Of a stretch of DNA of 21,683 nt, positions 8,136-15,132 are shown piece after piece; the first letter of the stretch is position 1, and the number at the start of each line of letters is the position of its first letter. This stretch comes from CAZGMN01 sp964526905. Its GTDB lineage: Bacteria; Acidobacteriota; Aminicenantia; Aminicenantales; Aminicenantaceae. Made by a program: the position numbers and the translations under genes. The notes below the pieces were generated by a model. That model made no database searches. It saw only the letters and a program-made list of their open reading frames with translations, and was not told where the DNA came from. The stretch spans positions 1 to 21,683 of the forward strand of contig CAZGMN010000025.1 of NCBI GenBank assembly GCA_964526905.1. Direction: 5' to 3'.

Positions 8136-8560
8136 ATGTCGAAATTATTCCCGACATTGAAGTCAACTCGGAAGTTATCAGACGCTACAATCTTATTCTT
8201 TTTGGCAGCACGGAAACGAATGCCATATCAGCAAAGATTATGAAAGACCTGCCTATTTCAATCAAGAATAAGAGACTTATTATCGATGGTCAGGAAATTG
8301 AAAAAGAGGATGTTGCTTTTCAGATGGTCTATCCCAATCCCCTGAACCCGGAGAAATATGTGGTGATTAAAGGAGGAACGAGCGCTAAAGGCGAAGAGCT
8401 GGCTGGCCTCTTCAATGTGATCTTTTCCGGCTCAGGCCTGCCTGATTTCATCATCTATGACAAAACGGCTAAAGAAAAGGGCTGGGCAGCATTTATCGAC
8501 GCAGGCTTTTTTGATTTAAATTGGAAGTTTAGTAACAGCCTTGCCTATGTGAAAAAGTAG
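8135..8560 (+). pseudogene. C-terminal fragment of a large secreted alpha/beta-hydrolase-like protein
   Basis: The open frame from 8135 reads YVEIIPDIEVN, then YNLILFGSTETN, MVYPNPLNPEKYVVIKGG, SGSGLPDFIIYD, and ends AGFFDLNWKF plus a short tail. I recognise this as the extreme C-terminal region of long secreted prolyl-oligopeptidase/esterase-like proteins of Acidobacteriota-type bacteria. There it follows the hydrolase domain. Here a TGA at 8132-8134 overlaps the first codon and no hydrolase domain precedes it. Any translation from the internal ATG at 8240 would give only 106 residues. The breakpoint coincides with the end of the 35-bp repeat. Recognition is from memory of family sequence patterns, so the parent family is likely but not certain. 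Confidence 0.6.
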
Positions 8561-8642
8561 AATTCGCCCTTCTGTGGCTTAAAGAGAGGCAATAGCGTGC
8601 GCTCGCAAAAAACAAATCCCTATTCTTATTTTTAATCTGGAA

Positions 8643-9263
8643 TTATTTATACTTTACCGAGCATCCATAAGGCTGGGATGTTTTTATGGACACTTCTTTG
8701 CCGGCCAGGAGTTCGTCCAAAGCAAGCTGGACATAATTTTTTGCCTTTGCAACATCATCGACATTTGTAGAGCGTATATCATCAATAGCCCCATTATAAA
8801 CCAAAATCCCGTCTTTACTGATGATGAACATGTGAGGCGTGGTTTTAGCGCCGTAGAGCTTGCCCACCTCGCCTTCGGAATCGAGAAGCAGAGCTGTCGG
8901 AGCAGCTTTTTTTTGCCGGGTCAATTCATTGGCTTCTTCAGCTGTCCGATAGCCTTGTTTCCCAGGTGCCGAGGAATTCATCGACAGCCAGATAATACCT
9001 TTCCCTGTATATGTCTTCTGCAGCTCCTGCATCTTGCTACTGTTGTATAGCTTCATGACAAAGGGGCAATCGTGATTTATCCATTCCAAAACGATAATCT
9101 TGCCTTTGTAATCAGACAGGGAATGTTTGTTGCCGTAGGTGTCGGTGAGAGTGAAATTAGGCGCAGTTTGTCCTACAGGTGCTTCCCCGGCTTTAGCCAG
9201 CAGGCTCAAAATTAAAAAAAGACCTGCAAGCGCCGGTAACATGACCTTGAAGATTCTTTTCAT
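8643..9263 (-). CDS. exported redoxin (AhpC/TSA-thioredoxin-fold protein)
   Basis: This 206-aa envelope redox protein has a signal peptide or anchor at residues 1-25 (MKRIFKVMLPALAGLFLILS, ending near AKAG). A thioredoxin fold follows: APNFTLTDTYGNKHSL, WINHDCPFV with the single active-site cysteine C66 (CPFV, not CxxC), and the cis-proline P143 in TTPHMF. A second cysteine, C201, sits in the C-terminal PYGCSVKY motif and could resolve C66. I chose the ATG at 9263 because AGGAGG lies just upstream; upstream starts would run into the preceding gene. That gene, a DsbD-alpha-like protein, ends 26 bases before, suggesting an operon and a shared thiol-reduction role. Peroxidase versus disulfide-exchange activity cannot be decided. 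Confidence 0.85.
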   Translation of the reverse strand: MKRIFKVMLPALAGLFLILSLLAKAGEAPVGQTAPNFTLTDTYGNKHSLSDYKGKIIVLEWINHDCPFVMKLYNSSKMQELQKTYTGKGIIWLSMNSSAPGKQGYRTAEEANELTRQKKAAPTALLLDSEGEVGKLYGAKTTPHMFIISKDGILVYNGAIDDIRSTNVDDVAKAKNYVQLALDELLAGKEVSIKTSQPYGCSVKYK

Positions 9264-9289
9264 GCGAACACCTCCTATAATCTTATTAA

Positions 9290-10171
9290 TCAATTGGCAT
9301 GAAATGGCACATCGACCTGTAAGGCATGCTCTTGTCCATTCTTGGACCATCCCTCTTGAAAAAACAACACACCTTTAAGCCGCAGAGGAATCTTTGTTGA
9401 TAGCTTTGATTTTTGAATTTCGAGAATATACCCTTGACTTGATCTTTTTAAACGCTGAAATTCAGAATAATTGATGAGCTCTTCCTGTTCAGGAAAGAAT
9501 GTGACTTTCACTAGTTCTCTTTTAAACCATAAGGGCGGGCTCATTTCAATAAAAATTTTATCTTCATTCATAAGCGCATCTATTTTCCAGTCTGGAGCTG
9601 CTTTGGGCAGGTCGATGCGAGCCTTTTCAAAATGATGAATCGAGAGTTTATTGATTTTTAGATCCTCGGTTTTAACTGGCAATTCAATTTGTAAATCTGC
9701 ATGGCCCGGGCTACAGCCTTCTTTGCAGGCCAACCAATCCACGCTCGCTGCAAGCTTCACTTTTGACCCTGATTCAAGCGCCATGGGAGCCGTGATTGCA
9801 GTGATAAGCAGAACCTCTCCTTCGTATCCAAAATTCACAACCTCTGGCAGTTCAAACCTTTGAGGGCAGGGCCATTGAATATCCCCCGCAACAAAAGCAT
9901 CAGGAAGCTGCCATACGATTTTGGTGGGTAATCCTGAATCACCAGGATTTTTCCAGTATGTATGCCAGTGTTTGTCCATCAAGAGTTGCAGGCCAACACA
10001 AAACGTCTGCCCCGGCTTTATGGAAAGGACCTCTGAAATAAGATGAACTTTCACGTGACCTGATTGTTGAGGCCCGGCCAGGAGCAGATGAGTAGCATTC
10101 AATAAAAAAATTAAAATAAATGCAACCTTCTTATCTGGAGCTCTAAGATTGACTGCTCTCGGGCATTTCAT
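9290..10171 (-). CDS. stand-alone DsbD N-terminal (alpha) domain protein
   Basis: This 293-aa exported protein matches the periplasmic N-terminal domain of DsbD/ScsB. A hydrophobic export segment (residues 16-33) is followed by HWHTYWKNPGDSGLPT (68-83), a hallmark of that domain, and by the cysteine pair C149/C153 in WLACKEGC. Full DsbD continues with eight membrane helices and a thioredoxin domain; both are absent, and the protein simply stops. It could shuttle electrons to its operon partner, the redoxin, with a CcdA/DsbD transmembrane reductase encoded elsewhere. The ATG has no clear ribosome site and lies six bases after the nucleotidyltransferase stop, so translation may be coupled. A start nearer the signal peptide cannot be excluded. 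Confidence 0.8.
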   Translation of the reverse strand: MKCPRAVNLRAPDKKVAFILIFLLNATHLLLAGPQQSGHVKVHLISEVLSIKPGQTFCVGLQLLMDKHWHTYWKNPGDSGLPTKIVWQLPDAFVAGDIQWPCPQRFELPEVVNFGYEGEVLLITAITAPMALESGSKVKLAASVDWLACKEGCSPGHADLQIELPVKTEDLKINKLSIHHFEKARIDLPKAAPDWKIDALMNEDKIFIEMSPPLWFKRELVKVTFFPEQEELINYSEFQRLKRSSQGYILEIQKSKLSTKIPLRLKGVLFFQEGWSKNGQEHALQVDVPFHAN

Positions 10172-10177
10172 CTTTAT

Positions 10178-10630
10178 TCAGCGGATTCGTAACTTCTTTT
10201 CTCTAATTTTTTTCAAATACTTCAGGTCTTCCAAGTCTATGGCCCTACCCGCCGCTTTTTTCATCTTAATCATGTCATCTAAAGATGGAAAATAGACTTC
10301 GGTCTTACCGAATCTTGCCTTTATTCTATTCTTCCAGACATTATCAAAAGTGATGCCCTTCACAAAAGGATAAAAATCAGCTTCAACTGTATACTGGCGA
10401 ATAAGGATCTTGCTTTTCAAAAAATCATCAGGAGTGAGGTCCGTTAAGTCATAACCAAACGCCTTTAAAGCTTTCATTGTTCTTCTGATATTTTCCAGTT
10501 CTGGCTTAATAAAAATATCTATATCAAGAGTAGCCCTTGCATATCCATAGACAGGGAATGCTGAAGCCCCGATAACGACAAACTTAACTTTATTCTCTTT
10601 TAATAATCGCAGAAGTTTCTCTGTGTCCAT
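10178..10630 (-). CDS. MNT/AbiEii-like nucleotidyltransferase
   Basis: This 150-aa protein has a DNA polymerase beta-type nucleotidyltransferase core. The helical VVIGASAFPVYGYARAT (residues 18-34) leads into the catalytic D36-I-D38, and the third acidic residue is probably D85 in VEADFYPF. It would transfer a nucleotide to RNA, protein or a small molecule; relatives include the toxin of AbiEi/AbiEii systems and MNT antitoxins. The upstream small gene overlaps it by 41 bases in another frame, showing tight coupling. There is no HEPN partner. Whether the pair is a toxin-antitoxin module is inference. Confidence 0.8.
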   Translation of the reverse strand: MDTEKLLRLLKENKVKFVVIGASAFPVYGYARATLDIDIFIKPELENIRRTMKALKAFGYDLTDLTPDDFLKSKILIRQYTVEADFYPFVKGITFDNVWKNRIKARFGKTEVYFPSLDDMIKMKKAAGRAIDLEDLKYLKKIREKKLRIR

Positions 10631-10799
10631 TGTTAATAAGGTTGATTCTTAATTCCTTGCTTTTTTCGAGCATGAGCGAAAATCGCTGGTTTAGACTCAA
10701 AGATGCTAAATATTGCAGCTCAAATTCGATTTCCCTTTTCCTATCCGGCTTGCTTAGAACAAGGATACCGCTTTTCGCCAGACGATTCATTCTATTCAT
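10590..10799 (-). CDS. small protein paired with the nucleotidyltransferase
   Basis: This 69-aa charged, helical protein contains IEFELQYLASLSLNQRFSLMLEKS (split around residues 24-47) and ends NGHRETSAIIKRE. I have seen similar short proteins directly upstream of single-domain nucleotidyltransferases, but know no established function. The coding frame overlaps the next gene by 41 bases, which suggests co-translation and physical partnership, for example antitoxin or substrate adaptor. No Shine-Dalgarno precedes the ATG; a run of A residues does. TAAAAT upstream could be a -10 box, but no good -35 box accompanies it. Confidence 0.65.
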   Translation of the reverse strand: MNRMNRLAKSGILVLSKPDRKREIEFELQYLASLSLNQRFSLMLEKSKELRINLINNGHRETSAIIKRE

Positions 10800-11092
10800 T
10801 TTTTTTATTTTATCAGAATCAGCAGTAAAAGACTAATTTTAAAACCGCATGCAGCAACAATATCTATGTGTTTGTTACAAATGAGAAGGATAAGAATATG
10901 CTTTTTGGTTGAAGAGGCCGGGCGAGCCTCTTTGTGATGATTTGCAGCTCTAGCCATCGAAAGGAAACATAGACCAAGACAGCAATCACTGTCAATGCCG
11001 GCTTGGCAGGTCAGGGATATGCGCTTGAGGCCGCCCTGACGGCCCAAAGCCCCTGAAAGCAGACAGACCTCTCCTTTCGGGAAAGGAGAGAA
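10800..11092. other. gene-free interval with two hairpins
   Basis: No supportable gene lies here. AAGAGGC (10912-10918) pairs with GCCTCTT (10926-10932) across a seven-base loop. CTCTCCTTT (11069-11077) pairs perfectly with AAAGGAGAG (11082-11090) around the tetraloop CGGG. The second hairpin is immediately 3' of the IS91-type transposase on the minus strand, where IS91 relatives carry subterminal hairpins, so it may be part of the element's end. Confidence 0.45.
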
Positions 11093-11989
11093 TCACGAAG
11101 AATATTCAGTAGAGGCCTCGGCAGCCATCAGAACTTTCCAGATAGTCCATCCGCTCGGTCTCTCGGGCATCTTTCCCATGCTGGTAGAGAACCTTTCCCT
11201 CTTTCTCTGAGAAGGAGAGGCGCTCCAGGGAAAGAAGCGGATCATGTATTTTCCCACCCGCTCAGCCTCTCGTTTTGTCCTGGCCCGCACCCGGCTGTGG
11301 ACCGAGAAGCCGGTGTGGCGCCAGGAGAGAATCCTCTCGGCCCACTCGGGGCTGAGGACCTCGCGGGCAAAGAGTGAGGCCAGGCGCGAGTCGTCGATCC
11401 GGGGGACCTTGTGGAAGACTCCCGCCTCATCCACCCCGCCCTCGGTCACCAGAAAATGCAGATGGGGGTGGAGATTAATCCGATCGCCAAATGTCTGAAT
11501 GGCCGCGATGACCCCGGGCCGAAGCTCACTGCTGGTTAAAACCTCAAAATAACGGGTCAAGGAGCGGAGGGCCAAGCGGCAGAGCTCGCCCAGAAGCCGG
11601 CGGTTATACTTGAAGAATATCCGCAGCATCCTGGGCACTGTGAAGACGACGTGGCGGTGGGGGAGGTCGAGGAGAAGCTCTTCCCGCATCCACTCACCCC
11701 ATTCCTCCAGCCTCTTGGCATGGCAAGAGGGACAGAAACCGCGGGTGCGGCAGGAAAACATCAGGAGTCGCTCCTCCTGGCAATTGGGACACCGGATGCG
11801 GGCAAACCCGCAGCACGGGTTGCCGCAATCGAGGTAGCGCTCAACCACCTCCTTGATGATTGGCCGAAGGAAGCCGTACTCCTTCTCGAACCGGCTCTCG
11901 TATTCCGCCAGGAACCGGTCGAAGTAATGGAACAACACCCGATAGAGGACAGTCTGCTCGGGATGTCGAGGACGGTAAACTCCAGCCAC
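11093..11989 (-). pseudogene. IS91-family transposase, frameshifted and C-terminally deleted
   Basis: A GTG opens with AGVYRPRHPE, the usual start of this transposase group. Residues 55-89 form a cysteine-rich zinc ribbon (C55, C60, C67, C70, C80, C86, C89). The HUH metal site is HPHLH (H176, H178). The catalytic tyrosine is Y248 in RVGKYMIR. After R251 (codon at 11237-11239) the frame is lost. The expected continuation, LSLERLSFSEKEGKV then YQHGKDARETERMDYLE, is read one frame over from 11234 and meets a TGA at 11106-11108. The usual C-terminus after DYLE is missing. The GC-rich composition contrasts with neighbouring genes, supporting acquisition. It should be inactive. Confidence 0.88.
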
Positions 11990-12261
11990 AGCAGGAGCTT
12001 TTCATCAAGAAACGGACCAGTTCGCTCAAAGCACTCTTGCCGTCCCTGTGCGCCTGGAGGATGCCGCAGGAGACCAAGCCTTTTTGCTCCGGAGAGTAAA
12101 CAGGAGTTGACCAACGTAAGGAGGAGAACAAGCGCTGTCTCAGAACAAGACGATTCTGATAGTAGGACACCCCTACGGGTCTTGTGACCAATAAGGGCGT
12201 CAAAGTCTTGGGATTGGTTTAGATATTAAAAAGCAGACTAAAGAGGCCAGACAAAGTTAAA
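11990..12261. other. non-coding flank upstream of the IS91 relic
   Basis: I see no recognisable coding sequence on either strand. The GC-rich composition continues to about 12110 and then drops. ACCC-CTAC-GGGT near 12167-12178 is a small hairpin followed by CTTG; it could mark the other IS91 end, but this is weak. Confidence 0.3.
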
Positions 12262-12282
12262 ACCTCCGTTCGTAAAGGAGGT
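12262..12282 (+). promoter_or_regulatory. hairpin that would hide the ribosome site of a transposase remnant
   Basis: ACCTCC (12262-12267) can pair with GGAGGT (12277-12282) across a nine-base loop. The second arm is itself the Shine-Dalgarno of the frame starting at 12290. Sequestered ribosome sites are a known way for insertion sequences to limit transposase translation. Confidence 0.4.
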
Positions 12283-12289
12283 CTTTATT

Positions 12290-12490
12290 ATGGTCAATCA
12301 ACTCCACAAGTCTTTCCGTAACCAGCAGGTCCGGTCCATGCTTCAGAGTTATATCAACAAAGAGGTTGAGCTGCTGTATATTCTCGACATTCTCAAGATT
12401 GGTAGATACCAGATGCTCTTTTATGAACTTAGGGACTCAGAAAATCCGTCTCGAAGACATCAATCTAGTCCACTTTTAAAATTTAACTAA
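12290..12490 (+). pseudogene. N-terminal fragment of an integrase-type (DDE) transposase
   Basis: The 66-codon frame starts at an ATG after AAAGGAGG. It reads QQVRSMLQSYINKEVELLYILDILKIGRYQ, a helix-turn-helix segment I associate with the N-terminus of integrase-core transposases (ISNCY/IS481-like, where the text continues into a FSIQY-type segment). After ELRDSENP the similarity fades and a stop follows. The RNase-H-like catalytic domain of some 300 residues is absent. The frame ends one base before the second 35-bp repeat copy. Family recognition is from memory and moderate. Confidence 0.5.
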
Positions 12491-12491
12491 T

Positions 12492-12526
12492 ATAAAATAC
12501 AATTGATGAATAGCATCCTAATTGAT
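12492..12526 (+). repeat. 35-bp direct repeat, copy 2
   Basis: Identical over all 35 positions to 8101-8135, offset by 4,391 bases, same strand. The imperfect hairpin (AATTGATG 12501-12508, loop AATAG, CATC 12514-12517, AATT 12520-12523) is conserved. It directly follows the integrase-type transposase fragment, which suggests that the repeat belongs to that element. Confidence 0.85.
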
Positions 12527-12545
12527 GTTACTGCAATCCAAATGC

Positions 12546-12562
12546 GAGCTTAGCGAAAGCTC
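12546..12562. terminator. hairpin between repeat copy 2 and the M20 gene
   Basis: GAGCTT (12546-12551), loop AGCGA, AAGCTC (12557-12562) is a perfect six-pair stem. Only a dispersed T-rich stretch follows on the plus strand, so termination is possible but unproven. The remaining bases of 12527-12642 are AT-rich with no gene. Confidence 0.3.
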
Positions 12563-12642
12563 AGAAGGATTATTCTTTTAATTTGAAATTCGTGGCTTCA
12601 TTTTCTGATCCGATTTTAACTTTCTTTCGATTTTTTATCTTT

Positions 12643-13863
12643 TTATTTCAAAAGCCGGGCGGCTGTCAGGGAATAAATTTTGGCGCAATTCAGAATATCG
12701 GAGATACGAACGTATTCAGCCGCACCGTGGGAAACTTCAAGAAGTCCGGGACCGTAGGCAAAGCCTGGAATTCTTCGCCTGTTGAAAAAGCGAATCTCAA
12801 CCAGGCCCGGGCAGAGCTCGAAATGAGGGATTTTTTGTGTCACATCTCTGATTGCCTCTTTCAAGGCTGAGGCAAGAGGAGCCTTTTTGTCAGCCGCAGA
12901 GGATTCCCCTTCCTGCACAATCTTAACCTCCATCTCGACTCCCCTCTCTTTGTGCTTTTCCAAAAGGCATATCAGCTCTTCCTTGGCTTCATCGAGGCTC
13001 TCTTCAGGATTGATTCTGCGGTCGATGGTGAAGAAAGCTCGGTCAGGGACAACATTGAAGCTGACGCCGCTCCCTGATTCGCCGCCGATGAGCATCACCG
13101 AGCGGCTCGCTTCTAACGGATTGACGGGCATCTCGGTTTTTCTGCGGCGGATAATCTTTTTTAGCTCCAGCAGGGAATGAGCGATTTCAACCATCTGCTC
13201 GAAGGCATTCTCTCCTTCATGCTCCAGCCCGACATGGGCAGACTTTCCCTTGACCTCCACCTTGAAGGTCAAGGCTCCCTTGTTGGCGCTCCAGATAACG
13301 CCGCTTGTCGGCTCGGGCATGAGCATGCCCAGAGAGGGTCGGGAAAGAAGCCCTGATTGAATGAGATATTGAGTTCCCAGGCGGCCGCCGCTTTCTTCAT
13401 CAGGGACAAAAGAAAAAGCAATCCTCCCCTTCAGCTTCAAACCACACTCCTTGATGGCCAGCAGGGCGAAGAGCAAGGCCACCAGCCCGCCTTTCATGTC
13501 CGAGCTTCCGCGGCCGTAGAGGCGATTGCCCTGGATGCGAGGCTTGAATTGCTCAGATGAAAATTCCGGGACAACGTCATAATGGCCGTGGAAAAGGAGG
13601 CTGCGCTCGCCCCGGCCGTGAAATCCGATAATCGAGAAGCGGGGATAATTTTTATTGGGCACAGCTATAAGCCGATGCTTAAAGCCCCAGTTTTTTAGCT
13701 TCTTGGATAAATAATCGACACATTCCTGGTAAGACCTGCCCGGCGGGTTTACAGTCGGTATGGCGACCAAGTCGCAGAGTGTATCGATAATCTTCTGGCG
13801 GTAGCCTCCAACCTTTTCCTTTATTCTTTCTTCAATCACTTTGTTTCCAGATTTAATATACAT
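12643..13863 (-). CDS. M20-family metallopeptidase (ArgE/DapE-like)
   Basis: This 406-aa two-zinc amidohydrolase has no signal peptide, so it is probably a cytoplasmic carboxypeptidase or N-acyl amino acid deacylase. The metal and catalytic residues are all visible: H94 and D96 in FHGHYDVVP, D122 in GRGSSDMKGG, the E156/E157 pair in VPDEESGG, E184 in MPEPT and H379 in VSHGAAEY. The dimerisation domain inserts around 195-310 and includes GKSAHVG (206-212). Length is normal. The ATG at 13863 has no obvious ribosome site; a GTG eight codons later is possible. Substrate cannot be read from sequence: succinyl-diaminopimelate, acetylornithine or small peptides are all family options. Confidence 0.87.
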   Translation of the reverse strand: MYIKSGNKVIEERIKEKVGGYRQKIIDTLCDLVAIPTVNPPGRSYQECVDYLSKKLKNWGFKHRLIAVPNKNYPRFSIIGFHGRGERSLLFHGHYDVVPEFSSEQFKPRIQGNRLYGRGSSDMKGGLVALLFALLAIKECGLKLKGRIAFSFVPDEESGGRLGTQYLIQSGLLSRPSLGMLMPEPTSGVIWSANKGALTFKVEVKGKSAHVGLEHEGENAFEQMVEIAHSLLELKKIIRRRKTEMPVNPLEASRSVMLIGGESGSGVSFNVVPDRAFFTIDRRINPEESLDEAKEELICLLEKHKERGVEMEVKIVQEGESSAADKKAPLASALKEAIRDVTQKIPHFELCPGLVEIRFFNRRRIPGFAYGPGLLEVSHGAAEYVRISDILNCAKIYSLTAARLLK

Positions 13864-13932
13864 CTAAATTTGCTTAATGAGCTATGACCAAACTGGATTC
13901 TGAAAAATTGTTTGAAGAGCTCAGGCAGTGGC

Positions 13933-15027
13933 TTAAAACTTTTCAAAAATGACTATCTCTTCCAGCTTCTTCTTCGCCGGAGTCTGAGGCCATTCCTCAG
14001 GGACTCCAAGAGGAGTAAAGCAGATGAGCTTGTACTGCTCTGGGATGCTGAAAAATTTCCTCATCTTCTCTTCCGGGAAAAAGGAGGTAAAAAAGCCGGT
14101 TCCGTAGCCCAGGGCACGGGCAGCAATCATCAGGTTCTCTGCGGCCAGCGCCCCATCGTAGAAAATATAATCTGGATATCTGGCAGCTGAATCAACAAGC
14201 AGGGCAATGTAGACCGGAGCAGAGAGCACGTTTTCCAGGACATTCTTGACTGACTCCTTAGCCTTGGCAAGGTCTTCCTCTGAGGGCTTTTTCTTCATCT
14301 GATAGAGCTCAAGATACCAGGAGAGAGCTTCTTTCTGAAGCTCGGCCAACTTTTCTTTATTCTGGACAACCAGAAATTTCCAGGGCTGCTGGTTTCCGGC
14401 AGTGGGCGCAAGCCGGGCAGCATCGAGAATCTTGAGGATGTGCTCTTGAGGAACAGGAGTCGGCTTGAACTTGCGCACGGTGCGGCGGTTTTCTATCATC
14501 TCCAAGAGAAAGACCTGCTCAGAGGAGTACTTAATCTCCGGGTTGGCCTCTGTCTGGTAGCGGTTGATCGGAGTGCAGACGTCAGCCACGACCTTCCACA
14601 TCCCATCTTCCTTATGGAAAATCATGGTGAAATAGGAATCAAGGCCAGCCCATCCTCCTTCAGGAGTCTTGCCTATGTAATGGTAAATGGCGTTGGTGTA
14701 GCCATAATCCTTGCCCTCGACAGCCTCCAAGAAATCAACCGGCATCTTCCACTCCTTCTCCTTGAACCATTCCTCATGGAATTTGTAGTATCCCTCGCGG
14801 CTGTCGATCAGCCTCCCCCGGCTTGTCAGGAAAAAAAATTTCGGATTATTGCTGACTGTGGTGAAGAGGCTCTTCAAGTCAGAATTCTGGATGGAGCGGA
14901 CATAAAGCTCAAAAGTCTCTTTGAGCGAAAGACCAGGGCGGTTTTCCTCAAGGCCAAACAGAAGCGGGCTGAAGGATATAAGCGAACAAAATAACAAGGT
15001 GATGATTGTTTTTTGACGGACAAGCAT
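13933..15027 (-). CDS. exported NTF2-like domain fused to a nitroreductase
   Basis: This 364-aa protein has three parts. Residues 1-25 are a Sec-type signal peptide (hydrophobic IITLLFCSLISFSPLLFG, with no twin arginine). Residues ~34-158 look like an NTF2/SnoaL-type domain (LKETFELYVRSIQNSDLKSL, YTNAIYHY, WKVVADVCTPI). Residues ~172-364 are an FMN nitroreductase: RRTVRKF (181-187), NQQPWKFLVV (212-221) and GALAAENLMIAARALGYGTGF (292-312). The enzyme would reduce nitro, quinone or related substrates in the envelope if FMN is available there. AAAGGAGGG precedes the ATG. Nitroreductases are normally cytoplasmic and about 180-220 aa, so both the export and the fusion are unusual. Domain assignments are by eye. 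Confidence 0.85.
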   Translation of the reverse strand: MLVRQKTIITLLFCSLISFSPLLFGLEENRPGLSLKETFELYVRSIQNSDLKSLFTTVSNNPKFFFLTSRGRLIDSREGYYKFHEEWFKEKEWKMPVDFLEAVEGKDYGYTNAIYHYIGKTPEGGWAGLDSYFTMIFHKEDGMWKVVADVCTPINRYQTEANPEIKYSSEQVFLLEMIENRRTVRKFKPTPVPQEHILKILDAARLAPTAGNQQPWKFLVVQNKEKLAELQKEALSWYLELYQMKKKPSEEDLAKAKESVKNVLENVLSAPVYIALLVDSAARYPDYIFYDGALAAENLMIAARALGYGTGFFTSFFPEEKMRKFFSIPEQYKLICFTPLGVPEEWPQTPAKKKLEEIVIFEKF

Positions 15028-15132
15028 TTTTCCCTCCTTTAATGCCGAATACTTAAGAGATGCCAGTGAAGTTCAAGTTCAAATTTTGCCAGCTTAAGAA
15101 TGAAGTCTGATAAAAAGACAAGAAAGAAGTCC

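Noticed and set aside
8043..8243. 66-codon frame overlapping repeat copy 1
   Set aside because: It is out of frame with the recognisable hydrolase remnant, and its own translation shows no family pattern.
10805..11047. 80-codon minus-strand frame upstream of the nucleotidyltransferase pair
   Set aside because: No ribosome site, unusual composition and no recognisable pattern; treated as non-coding.
12001..12015. 15-base identity (TTCATCAAGAAACGG) with about 18744-18758
   Set aside because: With roughly 21.7 kb compared against itself, one chance 15-base match is expected at an order of about 0.4, and the flanks do not extend the similarity.
11651..12187. 178-codon plus-strand frame across the IS91 relic
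   Set aside because: It is complementary to the transposase zinc-ribbon region; long antisense frames are common in GC-rich coding DNA.
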